NCBI GenBank assembly: GCA_021234535.1
Contig: CM037846.1
Location: 16,256,150 to 16,320,149 of the forward strand
Length of the DNA: 64,000 bases
Direction: 5' to 3'
DNA from: Stichopus chloronotus
Lineage: Eukaryota; Echinodermata; Holothuroidea; Aspidochirotida; Stichopodidae
Positions 46,501-57,372 of the stretch are shown piece by piece. The notes under the pieces were generated by a model. The model did not search any database. It was not told where the DNA came from and saw nothing but the letters and a program-made list of their open reading frames with translations. Within the stretch, counting starts at the first letter, position 1. Every line of letters begins with the position of its first letter. The translations under genes and the position numbers were made by a program.

Positions 46501-46723
46501 AAGTGTTTAATGTTCCCTGATATGACATAGAACGGTATTCCTACTGCCATGGTGATCTCCGTCCCCCCATTAAGCCATGAACTCCTAAACCTGCATTTTT
46601 TTGGTAGTTTTAGTAGTTTAACAACACTCCAACAGTTTTAAAATTACTCACCTGTTGGGTATGGTTGTGACACCACCCTATGGGAACAGCCACGAGAAAC
46701 ACAAAAAATACACTGACCGCCAT
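40560..46723 (-). CDS. FReD gene C: secreted fibrinogen-related protein, 269 aa
   Basis: Five exons: 46652-46723, 45864-45906, 45423-45598, 43109-43379 and 40560-40807. They sum to 810 nt (269 codons plus TAG) with consensus GT/AG sites. The 24-codon exon 1 encodes a signal peptide (core SVFFVFLVAVPIGW), and exon 2 an acidic linker (TPVEEEPVIAV). Exon 3 opens the fibrinogen domain (SGVYTIQPSGSPEPF, GGGWT), exon 4 holds GREFWLGNDKIT and MNNVNGVPYFAKY, and exon 5 holds the YDRDNDN calcium loop, the two Cys of DISC and NRCDY, and the C terminus IRPL. Every diagnostic residue is present and no lesion was found, so this is the best candidate for a working gene in the window. The role inferred from the family is an extracellular, calcium-dependent lectin of innate immunity. 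Intron 3 holds a HINE-like element and intron 4 a TTAA MITE. Confidence 0.88.
41205..41800. mobile_element. TTAA-targeting MITE (596 bp) in intron 4 of gene C
   Basis: It begins AGGGTAAATAAGGGTTGA after TTAA and ends with the imperfect inverse (TCAAACCCTGATTTCCCC) before TTGA, a likely mutated TTAA. Introns 4 of genes A (TATCAACC, ~7,213) and B (~17,642) run through without it. TTAA duplication suggests a piggyBac- or Kolobok-type element. It has no coding frame. Confidence 0.6.
43793..45238. mobile_element. Helentron/HINE-like non-autonomous element with tandem-repeat core, in intron 3 of gene C
   Basis: A subterminal inverted pair, GATTCCTTGCC (43,798-43,808) and GGCAAGGAATC (45,206-45,216), brackets a long tandem array. 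The right end carries a hairpin (AAAGCC-TTTT-GGCTTT, 45,219-45,234) followed by CTGG and a T run. The left end has a second hairpin (GATTCCTT...AAGGAATC) and a GT microsatellite. Introns 3 of genes A (~8,950) and B (~22,395) lack it; their T-rich site continues directly into a GTTTTAGT stretch. Subterminal repeats, a 3' palindrome, a tandem core and a T-rich target fit Helentron-associated elements. No Rep/helicase is present. Confidence 0.65.
43955..45100. repeat. ~145-bp tandem array with clustered AGGTCA half-sites
   Basis: Nine units are anchored by GGTGGAGGTCAAAGGTCA at about 43,960, 44,107, 44,252, 44,398, 44,543, 44,688, 44,834 (degraded), 44,930 and 45,066 (degraded). The first seven intervals are 145-147 bp. 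The best units carry four direct AGGTCA half-sites with spacers of 1, 4 and 4 bases. The rest of each unit includes ATATCTCAAGAACGGTAACT and TGATGTCATACTTGGTGTG. Confidence 0.9.
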
Positions 46724-48000
46724 TGTGATAATGATTTCATTGAAACCTATAACGATGTTGAAGGTGTACAGTAGCTGTTGTCTATCGACAAAGATTTGCG
46801 AACTACTCGAAGTATACAAAACGTTCACAAAATCGCTCGACGAGTTGTAGATAATCAAGAAGAGAAGACTTAAAGGTATATAGATAGTAGTATATAGATA
46901 GTAGTCCGACGTATGGAGAACTTTACCGTTTCATCTGTTCATCCGTTATTAATCCAAATGACGCAATCAAAATGCATCCTGGGAAGATATGAATAGCACG
47001 CTATCTAACGGGCAACATTGAGACATAAACATGTTCTCATTTGACGGGAAATTCAATTTTGTGATTTTCTTTAAAGTACACGTGACATGTAAAACTTGTC
47101 AGATCATTGACCCGAATTAAGTATTGCAAACATTGAAATTTGTCACAAGTTCCAACAAATCCATCAAACGTTCACCATTTTAGGAGAATAGATCTCGGAT
47201 TTTTAGTTGTATCATGAACAAAGATAAGCCAAATGCGCAAATTTGTGACATCAAGGGAAGGACTCATGTGATATACCTTATCTTGTCATTTGCAGAGTTA
47301 ATTGGGTTAGTAATCTCACGCAGGATGCATGCTTTATTCTCATTTTGGAGAAAAAGTGCAAAGAAAAGTTTCTGAAGTATTCATGAGAACCACTTGTCTT
47401 CTTCACCATTTATTTATATGCGACAAAAATTTTCATATTCGAGTGTTTAAAGTTGTTTTTCCATAAATCTTCAACACTACTTTAAGTGAATTGATTAATA
47501 TCCTGCAGTGATGGAAACGTATGGGGGCAAGGTTCACCCTGAATCTTTCTCTGATTTCAACTCTTTGATAATGACTTCCTAGTCTAGGTAAATTGAACGA
47601 GTTACGCTGATGACCTTCATACTAGAATGTTTATGTGAACTGAGATGAACTGAGATGGTTTAGCTCTGAATGAGATGACACCTGTCTCAAGTTCTTAACG
47701 TAGTTCAGTTAACTTGTGACTTACCGATATGGCGCACATATCTTGCCGTGTAAATTGATGCAAGTTGATAACAACTGTCCAATAAGATTAGGAGAAACTA
47801 ACAGGTGCGTTATATCGATATATGTCAGTTTTAGGACTTACGACACGTGGAACGCTCCATATACACATCACGTGACATTTTATTTTCCAAGTATATGTTA
47901 AACTATACTGACCTTATTCTGATTCATATGGGTTTGCCGTTTAAAGTGCAAACATATTTTACGCAGCTCATACGAACGCCATATAAAAATTGATGAGTGA
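46724..48000. other. Upstream region of FReD gene C
   Basis: This flank is uninterrupted, unlike gene B. The AAGTATACAAAACGTTC stretch at 46,809 is the empty counterpart of the Gypsy insertion site. A small direct repeat (TATATAGATAGTAG twice) lies at 46,878-46,905. No TATA or initiator element can be called with confidence, and no ORF is supported. Confidence 0.5.
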
Positions 48001-48725
48001 TGAGTGTGGAATGTCTGTGGTGAAAGCCAACACAGCTTTGCAACGCGTAAATGAATGCGTGAGTGATTGCTATGACGTCATTCTAACGCACCGTTGTCTC
48101 ACAAAAACGAAACGCCTTAACTGTCAGGAAGGAACGCCGTTTGTGCGTGCATTTTAACTCTCCGTCCTGTTGCGCTACGGTCCTGAATCGAAAAGTCCCT
48201 ATTTGCAAACACTACGAAAGCCCCGATAGTACACGGAAGCAATCAGCCGTGGCAGGAAGAAACACACCTAATACAGCATGTGGTTACTGGCCCTGAGCAC
48301 CTAGCTCTAGAACGAACGTTAATTTGCCACAGAACGGTTGTGGATTTCGCTCACTGCACGCTGCATTCTACGTTCTCGCCTTGCTTGAGAAAACAGCCCT
48401 ATCTGAGGCTTGGATGAGAGCAAGTAGCTGACTACCGCTTCCATATGAATATGCCCACTACCGGTACGCACAAACCTCGCGCATTGCAAGCAGCTTGAGG
48501 TCCGTCAATGAAAACGGATCTCCCACTCGTCTGGCACGAATGTCACACTCAGCACAGGCAACACATACGCAGGCACAACACATACTAGAGTCACGTTTCA
48601 CGCGAGAAACTCATCCAAACCTTGGTCTGCCCGCAGACCTTCGCCTCCTTGCAACAAAATCCGTGCCTGCACCTAACCCGTAAAGCTTGCACGGAATAGA
48701 GCGACATGACCTTTACGAAGGTCAC
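48000..48725. mobile_element. Partial relative of the 13,486 MITE in unit C
   Basis: From ~48,190 onward the sequence matches the right two-thirds of the unit A and B MITEs (for example AGCAATCAGCCGTGGCAGGA and the CCGTGCCTGCACCTAACCCG stretch). It ends near AGCGACATGACCTTTAC. The left part (48,000-48,185) is different sequence, so the element is truncated, rearranged or a different family member. Confidence 0.4.
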
Positions 48726-50704
48726 AAAACAGGAACGCGTGTTCATCCCATGAATCTCAAGGGCTCTTTCCTCTTGCATGCTTTATTACAGGGCGTCCAA
48801 CAATTTGCAAGTTAGGTTTCTCCTCGCTGTGATATGTATTTCTTAGTACGAAGTGTCAACATTATTCTCTATTACAAACAAAGCGATATGTTTATCGAGA
48901 AACTACGTTCACCTTTTGGCAGGTTTATTCTTTATTTTGGATAATATTGGTGAGTTGCAATAATCTCGATTAACAGTATACCTTAACATGATAGACAACA
49001 AACTCTGCTTGGTAGTACTTTTAACTTTCAAAAAATTTAGTGAAAAGTAAGTAAATCAAAAGCATCTTTTTGAGAGCAAATGCAGGTTTCCTGTTGGGTC
49101 TTCATGTTAAATAGGCTAGGTTACATGACGTTGGATATGCAGGCATGTCGTTTAGAGGTAATTTGCAGGTAGTTTCTTTTTTTAAACGTCCAGTTAAGGC
49201 AATTCAAAGATATATATAATTCAAAGATGTATATTTACAATTAAAAGATAAAGAATAAAGATTCTTTTGAAAATACATAATATTTACTGTCGATATCTTG
49301 AGCCCTATTTCTTAACATTATTCTATCACTTAGGCCTAGGCTAGGTTTTAAATGATGTTGAGCAGCCTAGGCCACACCAACTGCCACATCTCGATATTCT
49401 TTGGGAGTGGGCGACGTTACAGTCTCACATGGTTTTATTCAGCGTATTATAATGCAAAAATGTGAGGTCTATATATACTGACGAAGTTTAAAGACAGCGG
49501 GTCGTGTCATGAGTCGCTTTAACGCCTGAGCATGCCCACTGTGTTGTTTCAAGCACTGTGTGTACGCTAGTTGACTATACAAGTCAAATTGTAGTGACGA
49601 ATCTGTTGATACGCAGTGAGCAATAAGGTAAAACTAAAATACGGAAATGACGTAACGAGATGACGCCGTGCCTTTAAAATGAAAGAAACCGTGATATGAG
49701 TTTAAATAATTTTGTTCTTTAATATAATTTTGAATTCAAAGAACGCAAATAAGTTGTTAATCATGTGAAGAATGAGACATAACTGAACATCACGATGTAG
49801 TCATGACTTCACGATGCCAATTATAACATTCGTTCCTCTCGATCAATAAAATGAAACTCAAATGAATTAGAAACGTGTACAGAGCTGAACTTAAGAGATA
49901 TGTAATTCTTGTATTGCGCTTTGAGAGAAAAACAATCGATAAAATTCCTAAGAAATATTCTAGACGTAACTTTACTTTTTCGTCTTCTGAAGATGTACTA
50001 ATTGTTTTCAACTTTTTCACAGTTTCTAAGGAGAAGACAAGTAAAGAAATAGCGAAATCGTGAAGGTACGTGATTTATCAAGTCCAGAATTTATTTGTAA
50101 AGACAAACACACATATCAAACAGTTAAATCTGCACCTGTTACTATCCCATGAGTATATTTGAAATTTACCCTCGCCAATAGATTGTCATTCACGTTCGCA
50201 GCAGTAGAAATTCGCAGCATTCGAATAGACGATTTGTTTAATCAATATTTGTCCAAAAGAATGTTTCTTGCTATTCGTCCGAACAAATTCTTGCAAATAA
50301 AACGAATTACTGGCACGAACGAAATTGTAGCCAATTAGCGACCGTTATTAGGGTTACATTTAGGGTTAGGTTCGTGCGAATAACTTCCGTTATTCGCCTG
50401 GAATTCACCTTTTCATGGGAATAGTTTAAAAAAAAATACGTAATGGCTTGTACAGAATGATAGAGAGTTTGTCTTATGTTAGTGTTCCAGTTAACTTAAG
50501 GCCTTGCAAACATGTAAGGTGCCTGTACTTGCAATGGAAAGCTATCACCATTTAGACACTTGCTTGGGAGATGAAATTGTTTTGATTTTCAATAAAAGTG
50601 TATGACAGATTCATAAAGAATTCAGTGTTAATATATTTGCTGTTTCCGCAGTCGTTCAAATTTGAACAAGATCTTCTGGTGGTTTGCTTGTTTGAGACCT
50701 TCAG
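48726..50704. other. Last array spacer, no gene seen
   Basis: Matches 14,816-16,650 and 38,440-40,200 but lacks the 64-codon ORF block; GTACGAA at 48,847 runs directly into GTGTCAACATTATTC. No gene is supported. Confidence 0.45.
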
Positions 50705-50814
50705 AGCAAGATGTGACATCCACTGATGCATCCCAGAATTTATCAACAACGGCCTCTTTTACGTCATCAGGTTCTTGTTCTATCAAGGATGGTGAAGCCT
50801 ACGAGCCAAGTGAG
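50705..50814 (+). other. Possible plus-strand exon at the right edge of the array
   Basis: A pyrimidine-rich stretch ending CTTCAG is followed by 110 nt open in one frame (QDVTSTDASQNLSTTASF, then GSCSIKDGEAYEPSE) and then GAG|GTAACT, a fair donor. The equivalent places in units A (~16,655) and B (~40,252) lack one T and are frameshifted. The homology to the array ends within this interval, near 50,795. The family is not recognised. It may be a real exon of a neighbouring gene, of which damaged pieces were carried in the duplicated unit, or chance. Confidence 0.25.
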
Positions 50815-50819
50815 GTAAC

Positions 50820-53800
50820 TATCACCGATGACTGTCCCTTAGGATTAGTGTGGTATGTTTCTTATTGCCATTCATTCTTTATTGAAACTGCAACAGAATC
50901 AACTTGTTTGATCTCCAGAGGATAGAATAAAAAAAAATCGATACTGTATTTTTAACATTTAAACCTAATTGGAAGCTTTATTATACTGAACTGAATGGTA
51001 CGTGGATTGATATATGTTCATACATACTTGGAAAGAATCCTCAACTCCTATTGGCCCATTTCAGTCAGGTGACCGTGGGTTAATCGTTGATAACCCAACT
51101 CTGTTAAACAACGGTCAACACCGGCGTATGAATACAATAAAACTGTAGATCGACAGTGTGCTTTCATTCTGCTATATCTTACACAAAACAATGGCTAATA
51201 CATTATTACTAGTAATAGGCTTACTAGTACTAGTGAAATAACGTTCAATTTGAAGTTCGCAGATCTAACGTTACCTAGGCGGCGCCTAGGGCCTACACCT
51301 ACTTAAAAGTATAATGTAAATCTAGGTAAATCTACTTAACAACAGCAAAGTATACTTTCAGTGGTAATTCTTCTGAGGTACGGTAATGTTACCTAAATAT
51401 CAAAATTGTGTCGGATGAAAGCTTCTTTAGTATATTTTGAACGCCTTTGAAAGTTTGATAACCTACCGGAATTAGCTTTCCTTCTTTGTCGAATTCTGCC
51501 GAGAAGTTCAAAAAACAATTCCATATGCAATAAAATCGTTTAGGGGGCCAAAGACTGCAATACATCGCCATCTTCAAGGGTTTCCATACAACTACCGGAT
51601 TAATATTCTTAAGGACAGAGAACTCCACAGCAAAAATATTTTAAGCCTATTGATAGGCCAAGACCTTACATGGTAAAAAAAATAAATAAACAAGAAAGGT
51701 CTTGACATGAGTTACATGGGAACTCTCACGCTCACAGGAAAATTTGGGAACACAACAAGTCTTCCACTCACTGCTGTTGTTAGGACTGAGAGCAAGGTAT
51801 CAAACATGTCCAACCTTTCCTCTAAATGTATATTCGATAAATCTGTCACTGTCTTTATCCACAATCAGTCTAATCAATGGGTAAATTCCACAAAGAAAGT
51901 TCACGCTCTGTAACGAAGTAACTAAGTACTCCGAGTTAGTTCGTACATGCACTGCACAGTGAATACAAGCACACTGAACCACAGCATGCGCACATTAGTA
52001 CACTATATAGCAAACTAACTACAGCAGGCATTGTGTCTATGTCAGTTGTTATTCATTTAGGTCAGGTGTTACTTTCTGTTTCGCACACGTATCTTGTTGA
52101 CATGTTCTTAATTTGTTTACCCTTTTCCGGGGTTTCTTTTGAATAAAAATGCGGTTATTTAAGAATCAAATTCCTTTTTTTTTCGTGCTTTTTTATCAAA
52201 ATATCGCTTTACATTCGGGGGTTGATGCTATGGCTGGATGCACGCGGGCTGCGCCCTCATGCATCTCTTGCATTAACCCCGATCGTGCATTATCCTGCTG
52301 TTAATACACGGTCCAGCGTTGATTAAACTTTAATTAATCACCCTGGTTATACCTTTAACAAAATAAACAAAAATGTTTGAGAGAATGAAAGTTAATGAGA
52401 CCAACTTAGCCTTCCCCCATTACAACAATCTATAACCTAACACAACCTAAGCATATCCGACAATCAACATTTATTTTGTCGTTTTAGCTCGCAATACTTT
52501 AAATCCAACGATGAGTTTCATATGACTGTACAGTACGTTAAGGTGATGTACTGCTGCTTATTACCAACGCGTCTCCTTCTTTCTTCATTTACAGGAAATA
52601 CATACGGAACATTAGCCCGGGCTTCTTGGCTCTCCGAATCGTACAGCCTACGACTACGTATAGTAAAAGCCCCTATTCATTGATTCTAAACATGTTTAGT
52701 AAGTAGTACAAGTTAGTATCATTGCGAAGAGAAATGTGTGCTGAACACTAATATTACATTTTCTTATCATGTAAGATAAATTTATGTAATTCAAGTTGGT
52801 ACGGAATTGCCCCGTATTCCAACCCCTTCGAAGTGAAACTGTTAACAATGGAGTTGATATCATAGAAATCGGAATCCTAATAGCTTGGACTGATGCTACA
52901 ATGGACAAAATGGCGTAAAACTGTCCGCTGCATGGAGGGTCACGTGCCGCGGGAATGAATTAGTATGGTAGGTGTAATAGTTTCATATGTCCGCGATCAA
53001 TGATAGCACCAGCAATAGTTCAAAGTAACTACGAGCAAATCACGCAATGTACACTGCATAGAACTGTGCTGTCTCGTTGCAGAAGAGTAAAAGTCCAGGG
53101 ATTTGCTCCTCCAATGCAGAAAACTTGTGCTGCCTGGTAATTACATGCCTATTTTGTACTGTTGAGGTAAAATCATAATCTTTTGTACATATAGTTAAGT
53201 AGTAAAAAGTTAGGGTGCACAGACTTACTACATTTACCGTCAGTGTCAGCGTCAGTATTATTGTGGAACATTACTTCCAGCTAAAGTTAAGTAAGCTGTA
53301 GAATTTCGATGATTGATATTTTCTTGACGTCACAACATGGAAAAGGTCACTGCGCGCGTCTGTCGGCCTGACATACTCTTCTGAGTTGATGCGTTGTAGT
53401 AGTTTTGGTGCAGTATACATCACTCATAGTAGTCATGGCAAGACTGCTAGCGATAGCGAATGTCTTTTCTAATTTGGAATACGTTAGTCACTACGAAATT
53501 GTCCAGCGTTTCATATCAGTAACCATAGTCAACCAATGTTTTCTGTATTAGAATTTTCTGTACGGGATTGTCTAATTCAACAAAGTAATCTTTTGACACA
53601 TCTTGGGTATGTGGTACTCGGACTTTCAACGATTTGAACAGTTAGATGGGTTAGTATTACTGCGTAACGTAAAGAGTTGCTATTTCGCAAAGCTGCCACT
53701 GCCTGCTGTCATCCAGTACAAGCCGAAGCCAGACTCCAAGTTCTGTAAAGACAGAAAGACGGTCTAAATTAGCGGTCGCTGATGGTGAAGAATCAGTTTA

Positions 53801-56800
53801 AACCTGCGACACAATAATGTAGGTGATGTAAAGACCTCTGGAATGAACCAAGTTGGATTTATAATACCTAACTATGCTTGTAAACTATGCAACCTGCTTA
53901 TAATACCTAATTAGTATAATGTTATCTCACCTCGTAGAAGTAACGTTATAGCTACTGTAGGCCTAAGTAACCGGATGACGGCCTTCGTGTCCAAAACTTT
54001 CGGTAGAATTTAAACTCCCGTATCTTACTCGCCTCTTATTTCTAGGAATTCCTATTTTGTAACAATTTCCTAATAATGTTTGCTACAGCCACTGCACACC
54101 AAAGTACCATTTTGACATCTGTTTCAAATGAGTTTTGGTCCGCTATCAAGGACGGAATGCTCATCAACATAGTCGCTTGTAATTATCATAGCGTTACGGT
54201 ACTAGTTACGCGACGACCTAGCTATTTAGTAGTTGGAGGCAAAATGGCTCCATGTGTCACGTGACTGGAAATTTTTGAACAGTTCATGTCGCAACCCTGT
54301 CTATAAAGAAACCATAATAATGCCATTACTACTTACCACCATTTTAACCTTTTGTTCCCCCCCCCCCTCCTCATGAAGAAAAATTTTGATTTCGTTACTG
54401 ATGTATAGCTAGTCTCAGCGCATCTTCTCTTCGCGCTACCCCCAGCGGATATAGAGATCGGATCTGCGCATAGATCCAATCTTTTAATCATGTAGGCTTA
54501 TGCAACAATATAAGATTTTCAGGTATCTCAAATAGGGTGGCTATGTTAGGTATCTTAGAACATCAACTTTAGACAACGAAATTGGGAATTTTAAATATCT
54601 GCACTGGAATTTCAGATATCTGCAATTGTACTGCTAATGTCTAAGACAGCATGTCAGTATTTGATACCCGACACACCGCTTGATATACCTATGATTGTGT
54701 CTTATATATGTGTTAATGTTAAGTCACTTTTCTGTAAAAATGGATAGTTTCAACTACATCTTTAGATTTCAACTTTATCAGTCTTAATATCATCAATCTA
54801 AATATATTTTTTTTCTAAATAATCTTCTTTTTAACAGGAAGAGAATCATTTAAATAGTTCATTTTGCACATTCTATCTCAATCGCCCCAACCATCGGCCA
54901 TTTCCATTCCTTCTTTGAAAGACTTAAACTTGACTGCGCAGTTGATGTGAGGGTTTCAGTTCTCCTGAATTAATGTCTCTAGTTCTGATAGGAGCTTAAT
55001 CGTCATAGGATGGTAAATTGGTCCCAGGTTGAATCAAGTATATTAACTGGAATAACAGATTTAACAAACCGGAAAAAAGGCTGGTATCATATATAGTACT
55101 TAATTGAGTAAACATGTCTTGAATTGTCATCTCATGTCTTCTGTTTTTTGCCTGTTCTACACTGGCACAGCTATACATTATTGATATATATTAATATCTA
55201 TTAATAGTCGTAAAAGTTATACAGAAAAATAATTATTGTGTTATCTGTAACTTGCCTTTCACATGTAGGTCTGACATCCCTTACATTACAATGTAAAGCG
55301 TGAGTTAGTGCTGGTCTTTTCTTCGTTCATCAGCCGCGGTCTGTTCTATCCTCTTCAATCAGCTAAACTGCGACTACAACGTCTGCTAAGTGTAGGACAA
55401 ACGTTAGGCAATCACTGTAGTTTTCATCACTTGCGGTTCCTCTGTTTATAAATAACAATCATTTTTGTTTTTTACTCGTGGAACCAACTCAACCAATGTA
55501 TATACCCTCGTTACTGAAGTTTGTGCATTGCATATTGAAGGAGGTTAGTTTAAAGAATGTGAAAATGGGTTAATGGAAACAAATTTGGGGGTTACAGCTA
55601 TCGAGACAGATTCAGGAAAATCTGGTTCTCGTCTTTTCTACTAACGCTGGAAGACGACTGTAACAAAGTCGATGCTCTCTAGATAAAAATTGAAATCACT
55701 TAAAAAATATTGAAAATGCTATAAACTGAGGGTACTGTGTCAAGTCTTTAATGTGTGCTTATATATTTGGCAGAATTGAATTTTTTCTGCAAGGCCTAAA
55801 AAAGGAAAACTCCGTGTAGGGCCATGAAGTCATTAATGTGCATGCTACCTAGGTAGGTAAAATATGCGTGTCTCTGATCATTATGGAGCATATTGGAGCA
55901 GAAAAATTCTCATGTGACTGACGTAGCACATCCCCTTCACAAAATGCACTTTCGGAAAAACCCCAGCGATGCTTGGGATAAAATACTTTAAGTGATTCAC
56001 CGAAATATGGTTAAATGGTGTATGTTATCTTTGACTATTTATAAAAAAAAATGAATGTTTACGTATACAATTTAAAATGCTGACGGTGTGAAATTCAGGA
56101 TGATTGAAAATCATTTAGAATATTTTAGAAATTGTGAAGTGGAATGTAATATAATTGATTGAAATATGAGGTAAAATTGTGATACTATTCTCTAAGTTGG
56201 ATGGAATCACCCGACTCTACACTTTCGCATTTTCATATCAGAGAATTAACTTTGAATATCATTATCTGAGCCATCGTAAGGCTAGCGAATTACTTTGACG
56301 AAAGTAACCGCTGAGGTTTCCACAAGTGTGAAGTCAAAAGACAAAATAAAAACTCAAAAGATAAGATAAAGGAGAATAACATATACCAATATATACAAGC
56401 ACTTTACAGTAACGATAGTAACAGTTTTTGAAACTGACTGTAACAATGCCACATAATGTAAACTCTGCTTACCGGCTATATTGTTATGCTGTCATGTAAG
56501 ATGTAGGACATGCTATTTTTAACGCGTCATTGCGATTAGCTAAAACCTAATTCTTTTCATATAAAGTAAGTTATGATTAGTCAATACATTGTAATATCTT
56601 ACGTTTCACCGTTTCATGTAAAAACCGGCATTTCTCTGGGACGTCAAGTCGCAGTCAGAGGGAGATTGAGCGGGGAGTAGGTTCCATCATTCCGTGGAAG
56701 GGTTTCACATTTTGATAATAAGTGTTTTAGTTGTATGTAAAGTACATACGTAACATTGATGCGATAACGTAGGTGTAACTGCTGTTACATGAGAAACTGT

Positions 56801-57120
56801 CAAGTCTATAGGAGTACCTGCAATCTTTTACCGACTTTTAGAGCAACATTTGGCAGGGGGGCAGAGTTTCAGATTATCCTCCTGAACTGAGATTCAGGAT
56901 TGTAATGGCAAAGTGACCCGGTAGGTTTGTCCAAGGTTGTAGCTCCCCATAAGCGATACACTACATGTAAAACTGCCCCAGCTAATGCCCCAGCTGCAGG
57001 AGCTTTAATTGTTTTCACTCATTCGATTGTTCACTAGTTTACTTCTAGTTTATCTTTATGTCGTATTCATTTCTTCTAAAATTATTCCTTCTTACTATCT
57101 ATCTTTAAGATTTTTTTTCA
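50820..57120. other. Right flank, no supported gene
   Basis: Low-copy AT-rich sequence outside the array. The ORFs are short and lack splice context. A near-palindrome (CCTAGGCGGCGCCTAGG) occurs near 51,283, a nested hairpin at 52,217-52,280, and a segment at 52,535-52,640 that reappears diverged at 58,425-58,530. Confidence 0.4.
52217..52280. repeat. Nested inverted repeat (hairpin)
   Basis: The outer arms are GGGGTTGATGC and GCATTAACCCC (one mismatch), the inner arms GATGCA (52,237-52,242) and TGCATC (52,260-52,265), and an innermost GGGC/GCCC stem. The whole folds into one long interrupted hairpin. It could be a foldback transposon remnant or a structured RNA; nothing identifies it. Confidence 0.5.
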
Positions 57121-57122
57121 AG

Positions 57123-57372
57123 ATGGCCGAAAACAAAGAAAATGATGTGATGATATGCTTTGGGGAGTTCCCCGTTCTGCCTAGACAGTATTTACCAAAT
57201 TCATGAGTTTTGTTGACAGCGTTGAAATTTATCATGATCCGTAGCTCTTGAGCTTTATCAATGAGAGGGACCGTCTAGATGATAAGCAGCCATTACTTGC
57301 CAAGATCATAAAGTTGTACGATATGTATCCGGAGGTAAAGAGAGGAAACCTACTTCCGATGAACACTTTCTC
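57123..57372 (+). pseudogene. Degenerate exon-like fragment
   Basis: A pyrimidine tract ending TTCAAG precedes an ATG frame (MAENKENDVMICFGEF) that closes at 57,204. A -1 frame then reads coding-like sequence, interrupted by a TAG at 57,242, and continues as LLSFINERDRLDDKQPLLAK and LYDMYPEVKRGNLL to a consensus donor CTC|GTAAGT at 57,372. One frameshift and one stop make it a probable relic or an assembly-error-bearing exon. The family is not recognised. Confidence 0.35.

Noticed and set aside
51389..51628. 79-codon minus-strand frame with a possible donor at ~51,469
   Set aside because: No acceptor, homologue or repeat support; a second frame over the same bases looks equally coding-like, so neither is convincing.
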